Notes: generated by a model not told the origin, from the letters alone. Shown: positions 1 through 9,701, counted from the stretch's first letter. The stretch: DNA of 64,000 nucleotides from an uncultured Pelagibacteraceae bacterium (GCA_902617975.1 CACMYV010000001.1:1-64000), one strand, 5' to 3'. Numbers and translations: made by a program.

Positions 1-467
1 ACGTTTCAGCTGAAAGCGCTTTAGCGGCAGGCGGAGTAATGGGCATTATGATTATACCATTCATTTCAAGTTTAAGTGATGATGTAATTACAAGTGTACC
101 TCAAAGTTTAAGAGATGGAAGTTATGCCATGGGAGCAACCAAATCAGAAACAATAAAAAAAGTTATTTTTCCTGCAGCATTGCCTGGTATAGTTGGATCT
201 ATTTTGCTTGGTGTTTCAAGAGCAATTGGAGAAACAATGATAGTTGTTATGGCCTCTGGTTTAGCTGCTAATTTAACTTTAAATCCATTAGAATCTACTT
301 CAACAATTACAGCGCAAATTGTTGTAATATTAATTGGAGATCAAGCTTTTGGCGACCCAAAAACGCAAGCTGCATTTGCTTTAGGTATGTCATTATTTTT
401 AGTAACGCTCTGTTTGAATATTGTGGCCTTAAGAGTAGTTAAAAAATATAGAGAAAAATATGAATAA
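1..467 (+). CDS. pstC: Phosphate ABC transporter permease PstC, C-terminal part (5' truncated by window edge)
   Basis: Open frame continues upstream of the listed ORF (VSAESALAAGGVMGIM...). Contains the BPD permease motif SLRDGSYAMGATKSETIKKVIFPAALPGI..GAIGETM and is followed by pstA. Confidence 0.93.
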   Translation, partial: VSAESALAAGGVMGIMIIPFISSLSDDVITSVPQSLRDGSYAMGATKSETIKKVIFPAALPGIVGSILLGVSRAIGETMIVVMASGLAANLTLNPLESTSTITAQIVVILIGDQAFGDPKTQAAFALGMSLFLVTLCLNIVALRVVKKYREKYE

Positions 468-1728
468 AAATAAAGAACAATTATTAAATAAAAGATATAA
501 AGCTGAAAAGAGATTTCGATTATACGGTCAAAGTGCAATTTTTATGGCACTTTTATTTTTAACAATCTTTATTTTTAAAATTTTTTCGACAGGCTATTCA
601 GCCTTTCAAAAAACTTGGCTTATTGTTCCAGTTACTTTTGATGCTGAATTAATGATGTTAGAGCAAAATCCTTCTAAAGAGGATTTAAAAGATGCTGATT
701 ATTACGATATAGCATTAAAATCAATGGCTGATTTGGATCCAAATGCTAATGAGGATCAAGAAAATGAGCTGAAGAGAATGGTCTCTTACTTTTTCGAAAG
801 AGAGATTAAAAGGGAACTTTTAAACGACCCTTCATTAATTGGAAAAACTAAAGATGTTTATTTAACTGCCTCAGATGATTTAGATCAAGTATTTAAAGGC
901 AATTATCCAAGAGATTTACCTGAAGATCAAAGAAGAGTTACGGATTATCAATTAAAGATTTTTGATCAACTTGTAGAACTAGGAAAAGTTGAAAGTAAAT
1001 TCAATTTAAGTTTTTTTACATATCCTGATTCAAGAGAAGCTGAATTAGCTGGTATAGCAAGTTCATTTATGGGATCAATATTTTCTATACTTGTTTGTTT
1101 AATGATAGCTTTTCCTGTAGCAGTTCTAGCAGCTATTTATTTAGAGGAATTTGCTCCTAAAAACAGATTTACTGATTTTATTGAGGTAAATATAAATAAT
1201 TTAGCAGCAGTACCTTCAATTGTTTTTGGTCTTTTAGGACTGGGTATTTTACTTGCTGTATTTCAATTACCTAGGTCAACACCTCTAGTCGGTGGAATAA
1301 CTTTATCGTTGATGACTTTACCAACAATTATTATTGCTTGTAGAGCATCTTTAAAAGCAGTTCCTCCAAGTATAAGAGAGGCAGCACTTGCAATGGGTGC
1401 TAGTAAAATGCAAACTACAATGCATCATACAGTTCCGTTATCTATGCCAGGGACTTTATCCGGTACAATAATTGGTTTGGCCCAAGCTTTAGGCGAAACC
1501 GCACCTTTGATATTGATTGGCATGGTGGCTTTTGTAAATACAATACCAGGATCTCCTTTAGATCCAGCTGCAAGTTTGCCAGTGCAAATTTATATTTGGG
1601 CAGAGAGCGCTGAAAGAGGTTTTGTCGAGAAAGTTTCTGCCTGTATTATGGTTCTATTAGGATTTTTAATTATAATGAACTTATTTGCACAAATAATTAG
1701 ACATAAATTTGAAAAAAAATGGAGTTAA
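460..1728 (+). CDS. pstA: Phosphate ABC transporter permease PstA with N-terminal extension (DUF3333-like)
   Basis: C-terminal permease domain ([51 protein letters not shown]), synteny with pstC/pstB, overlaps pstC by 8 nt. Confidence 0.94.
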   Translation: MNKNKEQLLNKRYKAEKRFRLYGQSAIFMALLFLTIFIFKIFSTGYSAFQKTWLIVPVTFDAELMMLEQNPSKEDLKDADYYDIALKSMADLDPNANEDQENELKRMVSYFFEREIKRELLNDPSLIGKTKDVYLTASDDLDQVFKGNYPRDLPEDQRRVTDYQLKIFDQLVELGKVESKFNLSFFTYPDSREAELAGIASSFMGSIFSILVCLMIAFPVAVLAAIYLEEFAPKNRFTDFIEVNINNLAAVPSIVFGLLGLGILLAVFQLPRSTPLVGGITLSLMTLPTIIIACRASLKAVPPSIREAALAMGASKMQTTMHHTVPLSMPGTLSGTIIGLAQALGETAPLILIGMVAFVNTIPGSPLDPAASLPVQIYIWAESAERGFVEKVSACIMVLLGFLIIMNLFAQIIRHKFEKKWS

Positions 1729-1729
1729 G

Positions 1730-2485
1730 ATGATAAAGATAAATTCAAAAAATGTAGATGTTTTCTATGGAAAAAAACAAGCTCTATTCAATATAAATTT
1801 AGATATTCAAGAAAATCAAGTTACAGCACTGATTGGGCCTTCAGGTTGTGGTAAATCTACTTTTTTAAGATGTCTAAACCGAATGAATGACGTTATTGAT
1901 ATATGTAGAGTAAAAGGGCAGATTATAATTAATGATTTTGATATCAATGATAAAAGTTGTGATGTTGTTAGATTAAGAGAAAAAATTGGTATGGTTTTTC
2001 AAAAACCAAATCCTTTTCCTAAAACTATTTATGAAAATATTTCTTATGGTCCAACAATTCATGGTATGGCTCAATCAAAGAATGAAATGGATGAAATAGT
2101 TGAAACTAGCTTAAAAAAGGCAGCATTATGGGAAGAGGTGAAAGATAGGCTTCATGAACCAGGTACTGGTTTGTCTGGTGGTCAACAACAAAGATTATGT
2201 ATAGCAAGGGCAATTTCAGTTAAACCTGAAGTTATTCTAATGGACGAGCCTTGTTCTGCTTTAGATCCTATTGCTACAGCTCAAATAGAAGAACTAATTG
2301 ATGAGTTAAAAAAAGACCATACTATTATAATAGTCACTCACTCAATGGCACAAGCTGCAAGAGTTTCTCAAAATACAGGTTTTTTTCACCTTGGAGAATT
2401 GATAGAACATGGTTCTACTGATAAAATATTTAAGAATCCAGAAAACAAAAAAACTCAGGATTATATCACAGGGAGGTTTGGATAA
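1730..2485 (+). CDS. pstB: Phosphate ABC transporter ATP-binding protein PstB
   Basis: Walker [20 protein letters not shown], signature [15 protein letters not shown], Walker [14 protein letters not shown]. Start chosen at the internal ATG 1730 rather than 1709. Confidence 0.96.
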   Translation: MIKINSKNVDVFYGKKQALFNINLDIQENQVTALIGPSGCGKSTFLRCLNRMNDVIDICRVKGQIIINDFDINDKSCDVVRLREKIGMVFQKPNPFPKTIYENISYGPTIHGMAQSKNEMDEIVETSLKKAALWEEVKDRLHEPGTGLSGGQQQRLCIARAISVKPEVILMDEPCSALDPIATAQIEELIDELKKDHTIIIVTHSMAQAARVSQNTGFFHLGELIEHGSTDKIFKNPENKKTQDYITGRFG

Positions 2486-3192
2486 TGACCGAAGCACCAC
2501 ATACAGTAAAGTCTTACGAAGAAGAACTTAAAAATTTAAATAGCAATATAATTAAAATGGGTGGATTTTGTGAAGAAGCTTTGGGTAAAGCTATTCAAGC
2601 AATTACTACAAGAAATAGTGATAATGCTGAGGCAGTAATTAAAGAAGATGAAAAAATTGATAAATTTGAGACTTTAATTGAACAGCAAGTAGTAAATTTA
2701 ATTGCTTTAAGACAACCTATGGCCATAGATCTTAGAGAAACAGTCACTGCTTTAAAGATATCTTCTGACCTTGAGAGAATAGGTGATTTAGCAAAAAATA
2801 TTTCTAAAAGAACTCTTTTGTTAAATGAAAATTTACCAAAAAATTTAGTAGATGCTATTATAAGAGTATCTTCGGATGCTCAAAAACAATTGAAATCAAT
2901 ATTAGATGCATATTTAGAAAGATCTTCGAGTATGGCAATTAATGTATGGGAAAGCGACGAACAAATTGATGATTTAACAAATTTATGCATGCAAGAAGTG
3001 ATTAGATATTTAAAAGATAACGAAAATAACTTAAGTGATGGAACCCACTTATTATTTGTAACTAAAAATATAGAGAGAATAGGTGATCATACAACCAACA
3101 TTGCTGAGCAAGTATATTATTTAGTTAAGGGAGAATATCTAGAGGGTGATCGACCAAAAGGCACAGAACCTATTGTTACTGGAGAAAAGTAA
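2485..3192 (+). CDS. phoU: Phosphate signalling regulator PhoU
   Basis: PhoU repeats (DLERIGDLAKNIS, IERIGDHTTNIAE), position after pstB. Confidence 0.95.
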   Translation: MTEAPHTVKSYEEELKNLNSNIIKMGGFCEEALGKAIQAITTRNSDNAEAVIKEDEKIDKFETLIEQQVVNLIALRQPMAIDLRETVTALKISSDLERIGDLAKNISKRTLLLNENLPKNLVDAIIRVSSDAQKQLKSILDAYLERSSSMAINVWESDEQIDDLTNLCMQEVIRYLKDNENNLSDGTHLLFVTKNIERIGDHTTNIAEQVYYLVKGEYLEGDRPKGTEPIVTGEK

Positions 3193-3195
3193 AAT

Positions 3196-3879
3196 ATGTC
3201 GGCTCACATTTTTATAGCTGAGGACGAGGCTGCTATAATAACTCTACTAAAGTATAACCTTGAAAAAGAAGGTTACAAAGTAAGTTTCTGTGAAAATGGT
3301 GAAGATGCGCTTAAACAAATTAAAGATAAGCTTCCTGACTTAATATTAATGGATTGGATGTTGCCCGATTTGTCAGGCGTTGAAATATGTAAAAATTTAA
3401 AAAAAGACAAAAAGCATAATGACATACCAGTAATAATGTTAACAGCAAAAGGCGAGGAGGAGGACAAATTAAGAGCTTTTGATACAGGTGCAGATGATTA
3501 TGTAACAAAACCATTTAGTCAAAAAGAACTTAATGCAAGAATTAAATCTTTACTCAGAAGATCAAAACCACAATCCACCGTTGATGTTGCTGAGTTTACA
3601 GATCTAAAAATAGATAGAATAACAAAAAGAGTTTATAGAAATAACATTGAAATATCTCTAGGACCTACAGAATTTAAATTATTAGATTTTTTTATCAAAA
3701 ATCCAAAAAGGGTATATTCAAGAGAACAACTCTTAAACAATGTTTGGGGAGAAAATATTTACGTTGAAACTAGAACTGTCGATGTGCATATCAGAAGATT
3801 AAGACAGGCTATTAATATAGATAATACTAAGCCTTTAATTAGAACTGTAAGATCAGCAGGTTATTCTTTAGAATCTTGA
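3196..3879 (+). CDS. phoB: Phosphate regulon response regulator PhoB
   Basis: REC domain (LILMDWMLPDLSG, DDYVTKPF) plus OmpR-type winged helix; end of pst-phoU operon. Confidence 0.93.
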   Translation: MSAHIFIAEDEAAIITLLKYNLEKEGYKVSFCENGEDALKQIKDKLPDLILMDWMLPDLSGVEICKNLKKDKKHNDIPVIMLTAKGEEEDKLRAFDTGADDYVTKPFSQKELNARIKSLLRRSKPQSTVDVAEFTDLKIDRITKRVYRNNIEISLGPTEFKLLDFFIKNPKRVYSREQLLNNVWGENIYVETRTVDVHIRRLRQAINIDNTKPLIRTVRSAGYSLES

Positions 3880-4385
3880 AGGTCTTTAGGTCTAGTAAAT
3901 TCTTTAATTAAACCATTTCCATCTAATTTATTCCATTCATTAAAATCAAAATAAATTTTTGCAAATGCCGATGTCGGAAATTTGTAGTTTAATAATTTAA
4001 AATGGTTGTTGTTGTGATTTTTTGTCAGTGATCGTATTAGATTTCTAACAGTAGGTTCATGGTTAATTAAAAGCACTGATTTATATTTTTTTGGTATTTT
4101 TTTTATTATATCTATAATTTTATCTTCACTTGATAAGTATAATTTTTTTGAAGAAATAATTTTTTTTGGTTTATCTATTTTTTTTAATAAAATTTTTAGG
4201 GTTTTCTTTGTTCTTTTTGATGATGAAAGTAATATGTAATCAAACTTATAATTTTTTTTAACAAAAAATTCACAAATCTTTTTTGCATTTTTCTCGCCAC
4301 GCTTACTTAATGGTCTTTCATGATCATCAAGATTTGGGTGGTCCCAGCTAGATTTTGCATGACGCATAACGTATAATTTAAGCAT
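3861..4385 (-). CDS. SixA-like phosphohistidine phosphatase (histidine phosphatase superfamily)
   Basis: MLKLYVMRHAKSSWDHPNLDDHERPLSKRG, LLINHEPTVR. Start trimmed from the ORF-track start (4478) to ATG at 4385. Confidence 0.85.
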   Translation of the reverse strand: MLKLYVMRHAKSSWDHPNLDDHERPLSKRGEKNAKKICEFFVKKNYKFDYILLSSSKRTKKTLKILLKKIDKPKKIISSKKLYLSSEDKIIDIIKKIPKKYKSVLLINHEPTVRNLIRSLTKNHNNNHFKLLNYKFPTSAFAKIYFDFNEWNKLDGNGLIKEFTRPKDLQDSKE

Positions 4386-4398
4386 AAATTTTAAATAT

Positions 4399-6549
4399 AT
4401 GACTGCATTAAAAAAACAAGATAAAGAAACACTAAAATCTAAATACATAAATAGAGAGCTGTCTTGGCTAAAATTCAACGACAGAGTTCTTCTTGAGGCC
4501 CAAAATTTTGAAAATCCTCTTTATGAAAGAATTAAATTTTTATCTATAGCTGGATCAAATTTAGATGAATTTTTCATGGTTCGTGTTGCAGGTTTATATA
4601 GTCAAATCAAACAAGATGTAGATTCACTTAGTTCTGATGGTCTTACTCCTGATGAACAAATGAGTGAAGTTATTTTGGAAACAAATAATCTTCTTAATAA
4701 ACAAAATAAAATATTTAGAGATTTAATTCTTCAATTAAAAAAAGCAAATATAAGTATAGTTAAACCTGAAAATTTAAGTAAAACTGAACAAAAAAGATTA
4801 TTTAAAATTTTTAATGAAGAAATTTACCCTCTGCTAACCCCATCAGCAATAGACCCAGCTCATCCCTTTCCATTCATTGCAAATCAAGGAAGAGCATTAG
4901 TTATGAGATTAAATAAGAAAAATAAAAAAAGGACTTTAAATGCAATAATAGTAATTCCAAAAGCTTTATCAAGATTTATTGAAATAGATGGAAATAAAAG
5001 TTTTAAAAAATTTTTAATTATAGATGATGTTATAAGTTTTTTTGCCTCTGAAATATTTCCTGATCATGATTTAGATAAAAAAATGTTATTTAGAGTTATA
5101 AGAGATAGTGATGTAGAAATTCAAGAGGAGGCCGAAGATTTAGTAAGATCTTTTGAATTGGCTTTAAAAAGAAGAAGGACAGGTGACATAGTACGTTTAG
5201 AAATTTTAAAAAATAGTAATAATGACCTAATTAAGTTTATAACCAATAAGTTAAACGTAAAATCTGAATACATCTATGAAATTGAAGGCATTGTTGGAAT
5301 TCAAGATATAGACCAAGTTTGTAAAATTAAAAATTCTAAATTAAGATTTAAAAATTTTAATCCCAGGGAGGTTGAGAGATTAAAGGAGTTTAATAATAAT
5401 TTTTTTGATACTATAAAAAAAAAAGATTTAATAGTTCATCACCCTTTTGAAACATTTGATGCCGTCGTTGAGTTTTTAAATCAAGCTGCATATGATAAAA
5501 AAGTTATAGCAATTAAACAAACTCTATACAGAACAACGCTAGATTCTCCAATTGTTAAAGCCTTAATAACAGCAGCTGAAAATGGAAAGACAGTAACCGC
5601 TTTAATAGAGATCAAAGCAAGATTTGATGAAGAAGCAAACATTCAACTTTCAAGAAGTTTAGAAAAGGCAGGAATTCAAATAGTTTATGGTTTTGCAAAA
5701 TATAAAACACATGCAAAATCATCTTTAATATTAAGAAAAGAGCAGGGAAAAATTCAAACTTATATACATCTGGGAACTGGTAATTATCACCCAGTTAATG
5801 CAAAAATTTATACTGACTTATCTTTATTTAGCTCTGATAAAAAAATAGCAACTGATGTGGAAAAATTTTTTAATTATGTAACTGGTTATTCAAAACCACG
5901 AAATCTTAGTAAAATATCTATATCACCAATTAATCTTAGGGAAACCTTGAACAAATGTATTGCTAACGAGATAACAAATGTCAAAAAAGGTAAAAAAGGT
6001 GAAATATGGGCCAAAATGAATTCCTTGGTAGATCCAGCGATAATTAATAAATTTTACGAAGCTTCAAATGCTGGAGTAAAGATATTTTTATTTGTAAGAG
6101 GTGTTTGTTGTTTAAGACCTGGAGTTAAAGATAAATCTGAAAATATAATAGTTAAAAGCATGATTGGAAGATTTTTGGAACACTCAAGAATTTATTGTTT
6201 TGCAAATGGAAAAACAATGCCTAGTAGAGATGCAAAAGTTTTTATTTCATCAGCAGATTTAATGCCAAGAAATTTAAATCGAAGAGTAGAACTTCTAGTT
6301 CCAATTGAAAATCAAACAGTCCACGAACAAGTTCTTGATCAAATTATGTTAGCTAATTATTTAGATAAAAAACAAAGTTGGGAACTTGATGCTAGTGGAA
6401 ATTATAAAAAAATTAAATATAGTGAAAATGATTCTTTTTCAGCCCATGATTATTTTATGAATAATCCTAGTTTATCTGGAAGAGGTAAAGCTAAATTAAA
6501 AATGAAACCGAAAAAATTAAACTTAAGACTTATTAAAAGTGGAAATTAA
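4399..6549 (+). CDS. ppk1: Polyphosphate kinase 1
   Basis: YINRELSWLKFNDRVLLEA, SNLDEFFMVR, HLGTGNYHPVNAKIYTDL, SADLMPRNLNRRVE. Confidence 0.97.
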   Translation: MTALKKQDKETLKSKYINRELSWLKFNDRVLLEAQNFENPLYERIKFLSIAGSNLDEFFMVRVAGLYSQIKQDVDSLSSDGLTPDEQMSEVILETNNLLNKQNKIFRDLILQLKKANISIVKPENLSKTEQKRLFKIFNEEIYPLLTPSAIDPAHPFPFIANQGRALVMRLNKKNKKRTLNAIIVIPKALSRFIEIDGNKSFKKFLIIDDVISFFASEIFPDHDLDKKMLFRVIRDSDVEIQEEAEDLVRSFELALKRRRTGDIVRLEILKNSNNDLIKFITNKLNVKSEYIYEIEGIVGIQDIDQVCKIKNSKLRFKNFNPREVERLKEFNNNFFDTIKKKDLIVHHPFETFDAVVEFLNQAAYDKKVIAIKQTLYRTTLDSPIVKALITAAENGKTVTALIEIKARFDEEANIQLSRSLEKAGIQIVYGFAKYKTHAKSSLILRKEQGKIQTYIHLGTGNYHPVNAKIYTDLSLFSSDKKIATDVEKFFNYVTGYSKPRNLSKISISPINLRETLNKCIANEITNVKKGKKGEIWAKMNSLVDPAIINKFYEASNAGVKIFLFVRGVCCLRPGVKDKSENIIVKSMIGRFLEHSRIYCFANGKTMPSRDAKVFISSADLMPRNLNRRVELLVPIENQTVHEQVLDQIMLANYLDKKQSWELDASGNYKKIKYSENDSFSAHDYFMNNPSLSGRGKAKLKMKPKKLNLRLIKSGN

Positions 6550-8050
6550 AGTTTTTAAAAATAAACAAAATTTAAAATTAAAACCTGCTAAATTAGCAGT
6601 TATTGATATAGGCTCTAATTCTATTAGGATGCTAATTTATGAAGATTTTAGCTCTTCTCGTGTGCCTTTTTTCAATGAAAAAGCTGTTTGTGAACTTGGT
6701 AAAAATTTAGATAAATCAAGAAAACTTCATAAATCTGGTGTTGATTATGCTCAAAAAGTATTGAAGAGATTTTCAGAGATTTTAAATGTTTCTAAAATTT
6801 CTAATTTAAAAATAATAGCAACTGCAGTTTTAAGAGAAGCAACTGATGCAAAACCATTTGTTGAATACGTAGAAAATCTTTTTAAGAAAAAAATAGAAAT
6901 CTTAAGTGGAGAGGAAGAAGCAATTTGTTCAGCTGAAGGTGTTAAAATTGGATTTGATAATGTAGATGGGTTAGTTGCTGATCTTGGTGGAGGTAGTTTA
7001 GAATTAGCTCGAGTTGAAAATGGTTTGATCACTAATAAAACATCTTTACCCTTAGGTGTTTTAAGATTAATTAATAATCCAATTGTAAAAAAGAGAAACC
7101 TTTCTAAATATATAAAAAAACTTTTGAGAGATGAAAAATGGTTATCTAAAAAAAAATTTGAAAATCTTTATTTAGTTGGCGGAACATGGAGAGCTTTATT
7201 TAAACTTCATCTGTTTCAAAATAAACATCCTGTCCATATAATTCATCAGTATTCAGTAAATTATGAAACTATATCATCATTTGTAGAAAAAATAGCATCG
7301 TTTAATAAAGCAAAACTAAAAACAGTTGAATATATATCTAAATCTAGAACACCTTATCTACCGTATAGCTCTATTATTTTAGATGAGATCATGAATGTCA
7401 CAAATCCAAAAAACATAATTTGTTCTATAAGCGGTATTAGGGAGGGATCTTTGACGAAAGATTACTTTAAAAATATTGATAACTCTCAGGTTTTTGAAAA
7501 ATCATTAGAATATATTTCTAAGAAAAGAGGTGATTTGGGATTAACTTACAAAAAGTATTATGAATTTATCAAACCTGTATTTGATGGTAATGAACATTTT
7601 AATGAAAAATTACTTAACTTAGCTTGTGTTTTAAGTCATATGGATTGGGGAATAGGTGCTTTTCAAAAGGCAGAATTAGTTTTTCAAGAAACATTAAATA
7701 CCCCTTTATTGAGACTTTCACATAAAGAAAGAATTCAAATAGCTCTTTCATGTTATTGGAGGTACTGCAGTATTAAATACAATCCAAAAATAGAATATTT
7801 GACTTTTTTAAATAATAATGAAATTTTTTCTAGCAAACAAGTTGGTGCAGCCTTAAGATTTGCTCACTCACTAACATCTATTTCAACTATCTTTTTAGAG
7901 GAGTTTAAATTGTATAAAAGAGGTAACTCTGTATTTTTAAAAATTCCAGCACAACATCAAGAAATAATTTCTAAACAAGCCGCAAAAAGATTTAAAGCTC
8001 TGGCGAGAGAATTATTTTTAGAACCAAGAGTAATTTATTCAAATAATTAA
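6539..8050 (+). CDS. ppx: Exopolyphosphatase / Ppx-GppA phosphatase
   Basis: AVIDIGSNSIRMLIYE, ATAVLREATDA, GEEEAICSAEGV, VADLGGGSLELARV; GTG start overlapping ppk. Confidence 0.94.
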   Translation: MEIKVFKNKQNLKLKPAKLAVIDIGSNSIRMLIYEDFSSSRVPFFNEKAVCELGKNLDKSRKLHKSGVDYAQKVLKRFSEILNVSKISNLKIIATAVLREATDAKPFVEYVENLFKKKIEILSGEEEAICSAEGVKIGFDNVDGLVADLGGGSLELARVENGLITNKTSLPLGVLRLINNPIVKKRNLSKYIKKLLRDEKWLSKKKFENLYLVGGTWRALFKLHLFQNKHPVHIIHQYSVNYETISSFVEKIASFNKAKLKTVEYISKSRTPYLPYSSIILDEIMNVTNPKNIICSISGIREGSLTKDYFKNIDNSQVFEKSLEYISKKRGDLGLTYKKYYEFIKPVFDGNEHFNEKLLNLACVLSHMDWGIGAFQKAELVFQETLNTPLLRLSHKERIQIALSCYWRYCSIKYNPKIEYLTFLNNNEIFSSKQVGAALRFAHSLTSISTIFLEEFKLYKRGNSVFLKIPAQHQEIISKQAAKRFKALARELFLEPRVIYSNN

Positions 8051-8183
8051 TATATAATTTAATTTATTACAACTTACAGGTTAGTGATTTTTCTTCTTTA
8101 ATATATTTTTAATTTTACTGAAACATATCTTTAATCCAAATGTAATATTATTCTGTAATTAGACTATAAACATTAAACCCCCG

Positions 8184-8217
8184 AGATACGCTCGGTATTA
8201 TTATTGAGCGTATTTCT
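8184..8217 (+). terminator. Hairpin with downstream T-rich tract after ppx
   Basis: agatacgctc (8184-8193) pairs with gagcgtattt (8206-8215), 12-nt loop, followed by cttttta. Confidence 0.6.
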
Positions 8218-8341
8218 TTTTATAAAACAAATATATTCCTATATGAGATGCATTGTTAAATTTACCATTCTCAATTAATTTAATTATTTGTTGAGTGGAA
8301 ACTATATGGATTTTAATTCCTTTTTCAGGCTTTGAAATTTT
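8201..8341 (-). pseudogene. C-terminal remnant (46 codons) of a NudF-type NUDIX hydrolase
   Basis: Translation KISKPEKGIKIHIVSTQQIIKLIENGKFNNASHIGIYLFYKKKYAQ*, in frame immediately after the aquaporin TGA. Resembles the NudF C-terminus (recalled E. coli ...DIRVHVVSREQAYQWVEEGKIDNAASVIALQWL...). No start codon or NUDIX box upstream. Confidence 0.65.
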
Positions 8342-9001
8342 TCAATCTTTTTCTAAGAATAATTTTTTTGCAATATAAACAGCAATTAACATGCCAATTA
8401 ATTCAGCAGCTATATAATAAGGAGTGTTTAAATAACTTATACCAGTAAACGACTCTGTGAATGTTCTTGCTATTGTTACAGCAGGATTTGCAAAAGAAGT
8501 TGAAGAGGTAAACCAATAACCAGCAGTGATATATAAGCCTACTGATCCAGCAACAGCTAATTTACCTGATTTCATTGAACCAAAAATAATTAAAATAAGA
8601 CCCAACGTAGCAACTATTTCAGAAGTAAAAATATAAATCCCATTCCTCGACTTTGTTGATAATTCAAAAACCTGATGTTCAAAAAAGAAATTAGCTAATG
8701 CTACACCTAGTAAACATCCAAGTATCTGAGCAGAAATATAAAAGGGTAAAAGGTTTTTTTTTAACTTTCCTGTAATTGTCATAGCAATACTTACAAATGG
8801 ATTGAAATGAGCCCCAGATACATCAGCAAATACTGTTATTAGCACAAACAATCCAGCTCCTGTTGCCAATGTGTTGGCTATTAGCATTACTGCTATATCA
8901 TTAGTTAGATTTTCTGCCATTAAACCTGATCCAACTATGATCATGACCAGAAAGCAACTTCCAATAAACTCTGAAAGAAAATATCTATTTTTATTTTTCA
9001 T
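8342..9001 (-). CDS. MIP-family aquaporin / aquaglyceroporin (AqpS-like by context)
   Basis: Two half-helix motifs: SGAHFNPFVSIAM (NPF) and TSFANPAVTIARTFT (NPA + R); six TM segments. Confidence 0.87.
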   Translation of the reverse strand: MKNKNRYFLSEFIGSCFLVMIIVGSGLMAENLTNDIAVMLIANTLATGAGLFVLITVFADVSGAHFNPFVSIAMTITGKLKKNLLPFYISAQILGCLLGVALANFFFEHQVFELSTKSRNGIYIFTSEIVATLGLILIIFGSMKSGKLAVAGSVGLYITAGYWFTSSTSFANPAVTIARTFTESFTGISYLNTPYYIAAELIGMLIAVYIAKKLFLEKD

Positions 9002-9422
9002 CTATCCAATCTTTAATTTTATTACTTATAATATTGAAAGTTTTTCTAATGATTATTTGCTTTTCTTCGTCATTTGCATTTTGAAGTTTAGCTACCGGAT
9101 CTTCTATATCCCAATGTATAATTTGGTTTTTATCAGGCCAAATAGGACATACCTCATTATTTGCGTTGTTGCATACTGTTATTACATGATCCATTTTTAA
9201 TTCTTTATTGATAAATTCTTCAAAGTTTTTAGAACTATAATTAGTTAGATCATAACTTTTATTTTTTTCTAAAAAACTTTTAACATCTTCATTGATTTTT
9301 CCAGATGGATTACTACCAGCACTAAAAGCATTAAATTTATTTGAGTATTCGTTATTAATAATACTCTCAGCGATAATGCTTCTCGCTGAATTTCCTGTGC
9401 ATACAAATAAAATATTTTTCAT
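8991..9422 (-). CDS. arsC: Low-molecular-weight phosphatase-type arsenate reductase
   Basis: P-loop VCTGNSARSIIAES; WDIEDPVA; adjacent to aquaporin. Confidence 0.86.
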   Translation of the reverse strand: MKNILFVCTGNSARSIIAESIINNEYSNKFNAFSAGSNPSGKINEDVKSFLEKNKSYDLTNYSSKNFEEFINKELKMDHVITVCNNANNEVCPIWPDKNQIIHWDIEDPVAKLQNANDEEKQIIIRKTFNIISNKIKDWIDEK

Positions 9423-9643
9423 TAAAAAATAATTTTATAAATACCAATTACAAACAAGGGAATTTGTAATCCAAAATTTGTTAAAATTGCCTTATCTTTT
9501 GAGATGAAACCTGCAATCGTCCAACCGACTACACCAAGACCATGAAAATATATATTAATTGGATATATATTTAAATTTGTAAGCAATATTCCAGTTAAGA
9601 CTAAAAACGTACTTATCCATTTGAGATATTTTTTTAAAAACAT
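9422..9643 (-). CDS. Small membrane protein, 73 aa, unknown function
   Basis: ORF with good SD (aaaggag), overlaps arsC by 1 nt; two predicted TM segments. Confidence 0.7.
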   Translation of the reverse strand: MFLKKYLKWISTFLVLTGILLTNLNIYPINIYFHGLGVVGWTIAGFISKDKAILTNFGLQIPLFVIGIYKIIF

Positions 9644-9660
9644 AAAACTCCTTTCTCTAT

Positions 9661-9682
9661 ACTTATGACAGTTATGTTAAAG
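9661..9682 (-). promoter_or_regulatory. Candidate Pho box
   Basis: Reverse strand CTTTAACATAA-CTGTCATAAGT: two 11-nt direct repeats, second half 10/11 to CTGTCAYAWAW and first half about 7/11. Confidence 0.35.
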
Positions 9683-9701
9683 ATTTATTAAAATTATTAT
9701 T

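Noticed and set aside
341-538. Minus-strand 65-aa ORF across pstC/pstA junction
   Set aside because: Lies antisense to two confidently identified genes; no recognisable motif.
460-1080. Long N-terminal domain of PstA considered as a novel insertion
   Set aside because: An N-terminal/periplasmic extension (DUF3333-type) is already known in alphaproteobacterial PstA proteins.
3273-3514. Two antisense ORFs inside phoB
   Set aside because: Shadow ORFs of a strong CDS.
8871-9200. 109-aa plus-strand ORF over aquaporin/arsC
   Set aside because: Antisense to two recognised families.
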